Assembly: GCF_030812415.1 (NCBI RefSeq)
Contig: NZ_JAUSST010000007.1
Location: 186,001-250,000, forward strand
Direction: 5' to 3'
DNA length: 64,000 nucleotides
Source of the DNA: Paenibacillus harenae
Lineage (GTDB): Bacteria > Bacillota > Bacilli > Paenibacillales > Paenibacillaceae
Shown here: positions 7,887-15,415 of the stretch, piece by piece
How the letters are laid out: each line of letters opens with the position of its first letter
Position numbering within the stretch: the stretch's first letter is position 1
Notes under the pieces: generated by a model
Seen by the model: the letters and a program-made list of their open reading frames with translations, nothing else
What the model was told of the DNA's origin: nothing
Databases searched by the model: none
Translations under genes and position numbers: made by a program

Positions 7887-8540
7887 TTAAAGGGTCATCG
7901 CATGCCCATGCCTCGCTAAGTATGCTTCCTTTTCCTCATAATCCGGCATGATGCTTCCTACTCGTCGCCAGAACGAACGATCATGGTTCATATGAAGCAG
8001 ATGGCACAGCTCGTGGACGATGACATAATCAATGACGTCGATCGGAGCCATGGCCAGCCGATAATTGAATAGTAAATGCCGATCCGAGCTGCAGCTTCCC
8101 CATTTGGTTGTAGACTCTACGACATCAATCGATTTTGGTTTTACTTTCAGTTTTGCTTGATAGATTTTGATTCGCTCGCCGACCAGCTTCTTGCAGCTCG
8201 AGATATAAAACTTCTTAAGCCTGCTCTTCAGCTCATCCTCGTTAAGCCCATCCGTCTCGATTAATTCATGCAGAAAATAATATTTTCCCAGATGGAGAAA
8301 CTTCCCTTGCTCCTGATAATCTCTTGTCTGCGGGATAGCCTGTGCCGCCGCTATAGCATTAAGTTTGCCCAGTATCGCTTTACCATGTCGCTCCACTGCC
8401 CGCATTAATTGTTCATCACTTGTACCATTAGGCGCCTTAACCGTTATGTGCCCTAATGAATCCATCTGAATAGAGAGCTTTGATCTCGTTCCATATAGAA
8501 CGTTAAAGGATATCGTTTGATTTTCGAATTCGATTTTCAT
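7887..8540 (-). CDS. YgjP-like (DUF45 / SprT-like) metal-dependent hydrolase
   Basis: About 217 residues from ATG 8540; the open frame begins at 8585. The C-terminal half carries the family signature: TKWGSCSSDRHLLFNYRLAM, then the zinc motif VHELCHLLHMNHDRSFW (HExxH-type, His and His of HELCH plus a downstream His). These proteins resemble the WLM/SprT metalloprotease fold. A protease or hydrolase role is assumed, not shown, for most members. No strong ribosome site decides the start; ATG 8540 leads straight into the conserved N-terminal strand (MKIEFENQTI). Ends in its own terminator. Confidence 0.82.
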   Translation of the reverse strand: MKIEFENQTISFNVLYGTRSKLSIQMDSLGHITVKAPNGTSDEQLMRAVERHGKAILGKLNAIAAAQAIPQTRDYQEQGKFLHLGKYYFLHELIETDGLNEDELKSRLKKFYISSCKKLVGERIKIYQAKLKVKPKSIDVVESTTKWGSCSSDRHLLFNYRLAMAPIDVIDYVIVHELCHLLHMNHDRSFWRRVGSIMPDYEEKEAYLARHGHAMTL

Positions 8541-8609
8541 GTACAACATCGTACCATGAAATATGGCGGAAACGAAGCACGGCAAAGCGCCGGCTCTCGG
8601 TCATGAACC

Positions 8610-9422
8610 CTAGCTCTGTTCAAAAGACCGGTTATAGGAGATGATGTGATCTATCGCGTCAGCTACAGAATGGATTACCGTGCCGGCTTGGTTTCTTATA
8701 TCAACATGGCTGCCGCTCATGGCATAACTATGTTTCGTTATCGCGAACATGGATAAATCGTTGAATGAATCTCCTATACACGCAACTTCGTTTGGATGCA
8801 GTCCCAACCTTTGGATCAACAGCGATAGTCCTATTCCTTTCGATACATGAACCGGCATAACATCAAGGCAGTCTTTATCGGAAATAAACGTTTCGATTTT
8901 ACCTTCAAATTGATTACTCAGCTCAGCTTTCAATTGATACAATTGTTTAAGGTCGCCTAGGTAGGAAAGCTTACTGCATCTTAATTCATCTTCTTGTAAA
9001 GCTGTCTCTAAGTCCCCGCGCACGGTACAAGCTGTTAGTATGCGTGCTTCATACGGAAGTGTTATGTCCGTACGTTCCTTCAAATAAAAGGAATCATCGC
9101 TGCAATGAATGAAATTCACGAATTGATCGAAGCCGCGGGTTGCTTGAAGGATTCGAGAAGATACTTCGGGTTCGAATACGGAAAATGCCAAAAGCTCCCC
9201 ATCGTTCGAGCGAACCGTTGCTCCGTTCTGACCGATCGCATGATAACGATCTTTGAATTCCTGCATGACGATCTTGATTTCCGAGTACATCCTTCCGGAT
9301 GCAATACATAGTTCGAATCCTTCATCGAGCGCCGTTCGAACGGCTGCTAGATCTCTATCATGAATCCGGCGTGCATGGTCCAATAAAGTGCCATCTAGAT
9401 CACTGACAATCAGCTTAATCAT
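8610..9422 (-). CDS. Cof-type HAD phosphatase
   Basis: 270 residues. HAD motif I is DLDGT (residues 8-12), motif II IASGRMYSEI, motif III a late Lys (HVSKGIGLSLLI), and motif IV CIGDSFNDLSMF. The insertion between motifs II and III is the C2B cap of the Cof/YidA subfamily, whose members dephosphorylate sugar phosphates and flavin or pyridoxal precursors in the cytosol. Its start overlaps the end of the upstream DeoR regulator by 8 bases, a common DeoR-phosphatase pairing that suggests a sugar-phosphate substrate. Confidence 0.9.
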   Translation of the reverse strand: MIKLIVSDLDGTLLDHARRIHDRDLAAVRTALDEGFELCIASGRMYSEIKIVMQEFKDRYHAIGQNGATVRSNDGELLAFSVFEPEVSSRILQATRGFDQFVNFIHCSDDSFYLKERTDITLPYEARILTACTVRGDLETALQEDELRCSKLSYLGDLKQLYQLKAELSNQFEGKIETFISDKDCLDVMPVHVSKGIGLSLLIQRLGLHPNEVACIGDSFNDLSMFAITKHSYAMSGSHVDIRNQAGTVIHSVADAIDHIISYNRSFEQS

Positions 9423-10191
9423 CTTTATCCGCCTCCGATACGACTAATAGTTCCACTTGATGCTCTACAAGCTTTTCCATCATTTCTTTATCCGGCTTTT
9501 GGTTGGTGATCAACAAATCGATGGATGCCAAATCCGCTATTTTGTAAAACATTTGATCTCCGAACTTCGTATGGTCCGCCAATACAATGACTTGGCTTGC
9601 CCGTTTGATCATCTCCCGCTTAACGACTCCATCTTCCTCATGAGAGTAAGATAAGCCATTAGCCGTAATTCCACAGGCGCCAAGAAATAATTTGTCCACC
9701 TGATAATCGGATAACTTATCCAGCGTGGATTGCCCGAATAAAAACCGATGCCGGGGGTGCAATTCCCCGCCTAATAAAATCGTTCTTACCGCTTTTTTTC
9801 TTGAAGCCACATCCGCGATATCGATCGAGTTGGTTACGACAACGATATTTTCGGAACTTATATGTTCTGCAGCGAATTGGACCGTGGTTGACGCATCCAT
9901 CATAATAAAATCTCCGCTATTAACAAGCGAAGCGGCGAAAAGCCCTATCTCGCGTTTCTCATCCGATTCTCTTACCAAACGTTCTTTATACTCGTATATT
10001 TCTTTCGTTTTTTTCGGCAAAACAGCACCGCCGTGCGTACGGATGATGAGACCAAGCTCTTCCATCTTCAATAAGTCCCGGCGGGCGGTGTCGCGAGATA
10101 CGTCGAATTGCTGGCAAATCTCTTTGATATCAATGCGTTGGTGTTGATTCAAGTGCTCCATAATAGCGTTTATCCGCTCTTCTTGAAACAT
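9415..10191 (-). CDS. DeoR-family transcriptional regulator
   Basis: 258 residues. The N-terminal winged helix-turn-helix (RIDIKEICQQFDVSRDTARR, then DLLKMEELGLIIRTHGGAVL) is followed by the DeoR effector domain with the phosphosugar-binding DASTTV, VTNSIDIA and LLGGELHPR motifs. It should bind DNA and release it on a sugar phosphate made or removed by the overlapping HAD phosphatase. ATG at 10191 follows GGAGG by about 8 bases. A 17-kb IS66-bounded block begins 53 bases upstream of the start, so the native promoter has probably been displaced. Confidence 0.9.
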   Translation of the reverse strand: MFQEERINAIMEHLNQHQRIDIKEICQQFDVSRDTARRDLLKMEELGLIIRTHGGAVLPKKTKEIYEYKERLVRESDEKREIGLFAASLVNSGDFIMMDASTTVQFAAEHISSENIVVVTNSIDIADVASRKKAVRTILLGGELHPRHRFLFGQSTLDKLSDYQVDKLFLGACGITANGLSYSHEEDGVVKREMIKRASQVIVLADHTKFGDQMFYKIADLASIDLLITNQKPDKEMMEKLVEHQVELLVVSEADKDD

Positions 10192-10235
10192 GCTCAGGTC
10201 CTCCTATCCATGGTGGTAAGTGTTTCATTTTCGAA

Positions 10236-10243
10236 GTATATAT
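10236..10243. repeat. Left copy of 8-bp target-site duplication GTATATAT
   Basis: GTATATAT immediately precedes the IS66-type end GTAAGCG at 10244. The same 8 bases follow the inverted end at 27366 (copy at 27367-27374). IS66-family elements make 8-bp duplications. Confidence 0.65.
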
Positions 10244-10295
10244 GTAAGCGTCAAATAGCCCTCCTCTTTACAAGGTGGGGCTATTTGACGCTTAC
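10244..10295. repeat. 52-bp palindrome made of two IS66-type ends
   Basis: GTAAGCGTCAAATAGCCC (10244-10261) is followed after 16 bases by its perfect inverse (10278-10295), so an outward-facing and an inward-facing IS66 end lie back to back. This could be an IS66 copy deleted down to its tips. It may also form a hairpin that blocks transcription into the DeoR operon, but it has no T-run. Confidence 0.7.
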
Positions 10296-10316
10296 ACTCT
10301 TTCGGCTAAACTTAGA

Positions 10317-10765
10317 AGCAAAATATACGTCAAATCGTATACGCTCTTCGCCCTCCGATTCTCGATGAGTTGGGATTGATTTTTGCTCTGCGTAAGCAGG
10401 TCGAGCAAGTAACCGGCGAGGTTCGTTTCGTGCTGGAAGCACCTGATAGCCTGCCTATGCTGCCGGCAGCGGTTGAGGTTGCCGCCTATCGGATTATACA
10501 ATAAGCGATCACGAATGTCGTTCGACATTCAATAGCGCGAAATTGCCGCATACATATCCGTTTGGAAGGGGATTTTTACCTTGAAGTAGCGGATGACGGG
10601 ATTGGAATAACCGCACAGCGTAAAGGCGTCGGTCTTTATTCCATGAAGGAACGGGCAGAAGAATTAGGCGGTAAATTCAAAATTCATGATCAATCGGGCG
10701 GAGGTACGGTTGTTTTTGCCCGATTACCTATTTCGAAAGAGAGTGTGGGCTATGGATCGAATTAG
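10317..10765 (+). pseudogene. Histidine kinase remnant (NarL-partner type), C-terminal part
   Basis: The frame reads NIRQIVYALRPPILDELGL (the end of the HisKA_3 dimerisation domain), then AAYRIIQ, a TAA where Glu is expected, AITNVVRHS (the N-box), ADDGIGI (G1), GVGLYSMKERAEELGGKF and GGGTVVFARLP. It is the ATP-binding half of a two-component sensor. The sensor domain and the phosphorylated His region are missing, and the frame is closed by a nonsense codon. Its end overlaps the response regulator start by 14 bases, as in an intact kinase-regulator operon. Confidence 0.85.
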
Positions 10766-10985
10766 AGTAATGTTTGCGGATGACCATCCTTTTTTCAGGA
10801 CCGGTCTTCGGGCGTTTCTTTCATCGGTGGAAGACATGGAGATCATCGGGGAGGCATCTTCGGGTGAAGAGACCGTTTCGCTTGCTATAAGTACTCAGCC
10901 TGACGTCATTTTGATGGACTTGAAAATGCCCGATATGAATGGAATCGAAGCAATAGGGCGCATCATGGAAACTAGTCCTCATATT
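10752..10985 (+). pseudogene. NarL-type response regulator, N-terminal half
   Basis: 78 codons of receiver domain: MDRIRVMFADDHPFFR (acidic pocket DD), then VILMDLKMPDMNGIEAI with the phospho-acceptor Asp, ending ETSPHI at the ATATT of the insertion site. The remainder lies 13.5 kb away at 24458-24871. Joined across one ATATT copy, the two parts give 215 codons with no shift, the usual length of NarL-family regulators. As it stands, translation runs into the inserted element and stops after 20 foreign codons. Confidence 0.9.
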
Positions 10986-11219
10986 GGGGTATCGCCAACA
11001 AAACGCGGATTTCGTACGCTAAAGGATAAAAACTCAGTAAAATAGCTATTTTTCCATACGCTAAAGGATGCAATACAAAGGCAATTGGGTTGTGTAATTC
11101 TCGCTTTAACAACAACCGTTTCAATGGCCTTAACGTAACACAATTTAACCAATTATGGCCGGATCACGATACAACACAATTGTAAGCGTACGTTTTTCGC
11201 GTTTTGCTGTCTCTACCCC
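10986..11219. mobile_element. TIME-like miniature element, copy 1 (234 bp)
   Basis: The left end GGGGTATCGCCAACAAAACG continues to TACGCTAAAG by position 39, the layout of a 38-bp Tn3/Tn4430-type terminal repeat. The right end read inward (GGGGTAGAGACAGCAAAACG to TACGCTT) matches the left at about 27 of the first 35 bases. No transposase is encoded inside. A second TACGCTAAAGGAT word lies internally near 11057. Copy 2 at 24219-24452 differs at only two positions: an internal G to A and the last base C to T. Confidence 0.85.
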
Positions 11220-11252
11220 AATAAGAGGAGTTTTTCTGAGCAGTGAATTTAT

Positions 11253-11617
11253 GCGATACTCGCTCAAGGTAAATGTCTGGTATCCATACTCCTTCCGAAT
11301 TTCCTCCAGATGCTCGTATTTCGTGGCCTCCCGTTCGCCGTAATATGCAAAAGACTCCATATTGACATTGATTTGCTTTGCAATATAACGAAGGACTTGA
11401 ATAGGCACTTCTTTTACATCAGAAAGCGTCCAGCCGAGATAGCGAAGTACGCACAGCTGTACGGCAAAGCCGAGTTGGTTATACTCTCTTCGCCGCTGCT
11501 GGATGATTTCAAGGTCATGCTGGGTAAATGTGAAGTAAGTGCCCAATTCCCATTCGCCGAGATCGGGCGGTATTTGCAAATATTGCAGCCGTTCCTCCGG
11601 AGTCAGCAGTTCCCTTA
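11253..11617 (-). pseudogene. Tn3-family transposase, N-terminal fragment (DUF4158)
   Basis: The minus strand reads RELLTPEERLQYLQIPPDL, ELGTYFTFTQHDLEIIQQRR, LGFAVQLCVLRYLGW and YEHLEEIRKEYGYQTFTLSEYR, the DUF4158 N-terminal domain of Tn3-type TnpA (about 120 of roughly 1000 residues). The start codon is missing at the upstream side, where an IS5-type fragment abuts, and homology stops about 34 bases before the miniature element. It cannot make a transposase, but it shows that a full Tn3 transposon was once present here. Confidence 0.82.
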
Positions 11618-11618
11618 C

Positions 11619-12097
11619 TCAAGATCGCGGCCAGTCTCGTGAATGGATACGTCTGGATCGAAACGGTGCAATGGGACAACTTCAATGAAGCAACGACGCT
11701 GCAGTCATCGGTAGAAGCGTACAAAGACCGGTTCGGATACTACCCCGCAGTGATTCTCGCAGACAAGATCTATCGCAACAGAGACAATCTGAAGTACTGC
11801 AAGGAACTGGGCATTCGCATGAGCGGCCCGAAGCTCGGGAGGCCATCGAAAGAAGGAACAACAGCCGCCGATCGCAAGCAGGAACGCGAAGACGCAGCAC
11901 AACGTAACGCGATCGAAGGCAAGTTCGGTGAAGGTAAACGCAAACTAGGACTGAGCCGCATTCGAGCCCGTAAAGCGGAGAACAGTCTAACCGTGATAGC
12001 CACCCAGTTCCTCGTCATGAATCTGGAGACGTGGTTACGGACTCTCTTTTTGCTTTTTTTCAGGATTCTTGGGCTCGGCGTCCTTCGTTTCGCCTAG
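11619..12097 (+). pseudogene. IS5-type transposase, C-terminal fragment
   Basis: About 155 residues of a DDE transposase: GYVWIETVQWDNFNEATTL, YYPAVILADKIYRNRDNLKY (the second catalytic Asp region), GIRMSGPKLGRPSKE, then QRNAIEGKFGEGKRKLGLSR with the catalytic Glu, and TVIATQFLVMNLETWLR. The N-terminal half with the first Asp is absent. It abuts the Tn3 TnpA fragment head to head at about 11618, so an IS insertion followed by deletion is likely. Confidence 0.82.
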
Positions 12098-12175
12098 GCT
12101 CAGTAGGAAACTTGTTCAGCAAGCCCTATTTAGCTTTGACTCAATGTCACATGACTGTTTCACTCGATGTTGTGC

Positions 12176-13993
12176 TTATTGTACAACAACTTTAATAGTA
12201 AGGTCACACAATTTGGGATCCAAGTCTCTCTCACTTGACATATTAAATACTGGTACTCCTTTTTTATTAAAATGAACTCTGTGCATAGCTGAACATCGTG
12301 TACCAAAACTTACGATTTCCTCTTCACCATGATACATAATCATAGTATTACCATTGTAATCTCTGAAAAATGAATTGTGCCCTGGCCCGTATACTCCAGG
12401 AATAGAATAGTAGGACAATACAGGGGTGCTTGCTTTTTCCCACTCATTAACATTCAGAAAATCTCTGCCCCGTGGTATCTTTAAAAGCCCTAAAGCATAT
12501 GTATAACCACATGCTCCCCCGCCAGAGTATGTTATATATACCATATCATCAGTAACAAGAGGGTATGGGCCTTCATTGTTGATTGTTCCTTGAATGTTTT
12601 CCCAACCAAATAGTGGTCTGGAAAGAAGCACAGGTTCACTTGTCAGCATGGTAGGATTTTCTTCATCTATCGTAGCAATATACAGCATAGAACCAGTATC
12701 AAGTGGTGTTCCAATATTTTTTCTATAAGACCAGATAATGCATGAAGTGCCATCAGCCTTGAAATATGTCATATCCAATGTTATACCATCCTGTGCCAAA
12801 TATGTTCCATCTGACTTTTTCACTCGCACAGGTGCGTTCCAATCTTCGGCCTCCATGATGTCTCCATCTTTTTTCAATTTCATCATATGACATTGTGGTC
12901 CCCACTCTTTTCCGCTGGCAGCAAAAAGTATGAATAAATCATCTCCAATCACATGAAATTCCGGTGCCCAAAATGTCTGTATGAAGCCTTTTTCTTCATC
13001 TACATCCAGAATGACAGCTTCTTTAAATCCAGGAACGAACAATTCTGATATGGTATCTGCTTCTCGTACATAGATACCAATATCATTCACATTATCATTC
13101 GTTGCAATATAATAATATTTATTGTTCCATGGAAGAATTACAGGGTCTGCATATCCACGAGCTAATGGGAATGAATACGTCTCTTGTACTGCTTTCCCCT
13201 TAACTGTATAAGTTCCCGGAGTAGAAAAATTCATTCCTGTGTAGTCCCATTTTACCTGCTTTTCTGAGGTTGAACCATCTGAATAAAACGCCTCTGCTTT
13301 TACCAGTTCCAACTCTTCAGGAGATGTTATATTCACACTATCCGGTACCCGTACTTCTGTATTATAAATCGGGGTCCAATTTGCTTTAATCTTATTTCCC
13401 CTAATGCTGTCAACGGAAAGGATATTACCTTGTCTTATATTAGATAAATTTACAACGGGGTGCTGGAATTCATACGCATTTGCCGCTTCAGCGGCGGATA
13501 TGCTGTCTATACTCATTGATTTGTTTAATCGGTTTACATAAAAATTCCCTTTATTGTCCTCCCAGTATAATTCATACACTTCATCAGCAGCATTAAACTC
13601 ACATGCTGCTTCTTTAACAAACAAATCTTCATGCAGTTTAACCAAGTCACAATCATGAAAAGTGATTAGATCCTCTGAGGTCCACAGCAGGATTTGTCCT
13701 TTACTTTCAGCGTCATCATTTCCACTTGCATCAACCCTCACGGCCACAATTCCAAAGGAACCCTCTGCAGTCCGAAACAGGTATGGGTTCTTCAGTCCTT
13801 TTTCATGAATTACACCTTTTTCATCAATTGTACCCAAAGCGAATAATACTCCGTAATTTTCGTTTAACGGCTTAAAATCATCATCACCCTGGCAATAAGC
13901 AAAATGAATACTGTTACTTAAAGATTCAGTATATTCATTATCCGGCTGACGGGTATAGATTAATATTTTTACATCATCTTGCAAATTATTCAT
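12176..13993 (-). CDS. GH43-family glycoside hydrolase with an Ig-like domain
   Basis: 605 residues, no signal peptide, so probably cytosolic and acting on imported oligosaccharides. Residues 1-190 form a beta-rich, GH43-like part. Residues 205-272 resemble a bacterial Ig-like (Big_4) domain (WTPIYNTEVRVPDSVNITS through TPGTYTVKGKA). The C-terminal five-blade domain follows, with ADP (Asp283, general base), a later TLDMT Asp and NEGPYPL Glu (general acid). Family activities include arabinofuranosidase and beta-xylosidase; specificity is not readable. The AT-rich composition differs sharply from the GC-rich transporter genes of the same block, suggesting a clostridial-type source. It follows the broken GH31 gene by 27 bases with GGGAGG before ATG. 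Confidence 0.85.
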   Translation of the reverse strand: MNNLQDDVKILIYTRQPDNEYTESLSNSIHFAYCQGDDDFKPLNENYGVLFALGTIDEKGVIHEKGLKNPYLFRTAEGSFGIVAVRVDASGNDDAESKGQILLWTSEDLITFHDCDLVKLHEDLFVKEAACEFNAADEVYELYWEDNKGNFYVNRLNKSMSIDSISAAEAANAYEFQHPVVNLSNIRQGNILSVDSIRGNKIKANWTPIYNTEVRVPDSVNITSPEELELVKAEAFYSDGSTSEKQVKWDYTGMNFSTPGTYTVKGKAVQETYSFPLARGYADPVILPWNNKYYYIATNDNVNDIGIYVREADTISELFVPGFKEAVILDVDEEKGFIQTFWAPEFHVIGDDLFILFAASGKEWGPQCHMMKLKKDGDIMEAEDWNAPVRVKKSDGTYLAQDGITLDMTYFKADGTSCIIWSYRKNIGTPLDTGSMLYIATIDEENPTMLTSEPVLLSRPLFGWENIQGTINNEGPYPLVTDDMVYITYSGGGACGYTYALGLLKIPRGRDFLNVNEWEKASTPVLSYYSIPGVYGPGHNSFFRDYNGNTMIMYHGEEEIVSFGTRCSAMHRVHFNKKGVPVFNMSSERDLDPKLCDLTIKVVVQ

Positions 13994-14020
13994 AATATTG
14001 CCTCCCGATAGAATTTGGAA

Positions 14021-14722
14021 TTATTTTTCCAGTAATATATCAAAGATTTTTATGGCCTCACTGCCTTCTTTTACGAATGCTATAAATTCGTGCAGTTTTG
14101 CAGGGCATATTATGATTTGGCCTCCTGTATGAGTCTTTCCATCAAATACATGAATCCAGTTGCCTTCAGGCAGGTAAACCTCACGCTGTTCCTGTCCCTG
14201 TTCAACAATTGGTGCAAATAGGATATCTTCACCATACATATACTGATCCTCAAGAGTATAACAATTCTCATCCTGATAATAATCAAAGAACATCGGCCTC
14301 ATAATAGGCTTACCGGTTTTACTTGCAATATCCATATACTTCTGTGTATATGGTTTCATGCGTTCCCGAAGTTCGATGAGATTTTTAAGAACGAGATAGT
14401 TATCTTCTCCAAAACACCATATTTCATTGTCACCTCCGCTTGGTTCAATGATGCCCGGGTGTGGAAATAATCAATGACAATTGCATCAATGGGAATGCCT
14501 CGTTTTTTTATATTCCCGTGCAACCTCAAGCAAATCCTCCTGAGATTCATAACGTAGCTTACACTGTCAGAAACCTCCTGCCCAGCCCGGAAAATCCGGA
14601 GAATAACCGGTTAGGTCACAATAAGTTTTCATAACATCTGCCGGAGTCTCGCCAGCGTATACAAGATAGTCCGCCTGGTAGGCACTGTCTGATGTCCACA
14701 TAGTATGAATGTTCGTCAGTTC
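14021..14722 (-). pseudogene. GH31 alpha-xylosidase/glucosidase, decayed
   Basis: In order on the minus strand: LTNIHTMWTSDSAYQADYLV to GYSPDFPGWAGGF, where a TGA replaces the expected Trp; QCKLRYESQEDLLEVAREYK; a frameshift in a run of seven A residues (14503-14509); RGIPIDAIVIDYFH; then a jump and another frame, PGIIEPSGGDNEIWCFGEDN to FDYYQDENCYTLEDQY and a C-terminal beta-domain ending at 14021. The segment between DYFH and PGIIEPSGG, which carries the catalytic nucleophile Asp in this family, is deleted, and the N-terminus is gone. It cannot make an enzyme. It shares its AT-rich composition and orientation with the GH43 gene downstream. Confidence 0.85.
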
Positions 14723-15415
14723 GCAGCGGCAAGGTATGCTCTGCCTGCGGCAAAACCAAGCCCCTCTCACAATTTCTCCGCCGCTCCGGCAGAAGGTCGG
14801 GCAAGGGCGCCCGCAGAGGAACATGCCGTACCTGCCGTAAGAGGGCAAAAAGGCAACTGCCATGTGGGAAGCTGCAGACGACGCGGTTATTGCCGAGCCA
14901 GCTCCCGTGCCCAAGATCAGAGCCAAACGGCCCCTGCCCGTTCCGCCTCCTCGTCCGAAGGGACCCGATGCCTCCATCCTGCGGCCTAACCGGGAAGGCA
15001 TCATCAAGATGCGGGGTCAGACGGATAAGGGCAGGCGCTGGTACCAAGAGACTGATCTGGAGACTGTGACGGTTCTAGTCCGGGAGTTCGCCGCGGTGGT
15101 CGTGAACCCCCATATGATCCGGCGGATCTACAGCAGCAAGATGTTCCGCTGTCCCAGTGCCGGCTTCACATATGAGGTGCTTATTCGCTTCAAGCGCCGT
15201 ACCAACCTTTGTCGAGATGAGAATCTGCGGTTCGCGCGGTGCATAACCTTGCACTAGTTTGGAAAGGTGCCCCCCTCCTCTTATTTGGATAGTATTTTGG
15301 GCCAATGTCATGGAATAATGATATGATCTTGCTTTTCTGATATTCGTAATAGAGTTGTTAGGATCAGTTCCAGACGATGGCTGCCTTTTCCCAGGCCAGA
15401 AGTCCTTCGGCTATT
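14723..15415. other. Gene-free GC-rich junction region
   Basis: About 690 bases between the GH31 remnant and the AraC-type regulator. Composition switches from AT-rich to GC-rich close to 14725. Open frames exist on both strands from 14705 to 15311, but none has a ribosome site plus recognisable motifs, and they overlap each other in several frames. It marks the seam where two DNA sources were joined. Confidence 0.5.

Noticed and set aside
11145..11579. A complete 144-residue protein
   Set aside because: Its last 30 or so codons are a translation of the miniature element; only the first part is Tn3 transposase, and its start is missing.
14862..15257. Plus-strand 131-codon frame and overlapping minus-strand frames
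   Set aside because: Proline/arginine-biased, no ribosome site, several overlapping alternatives; more likely non-coding or eroded sequence.
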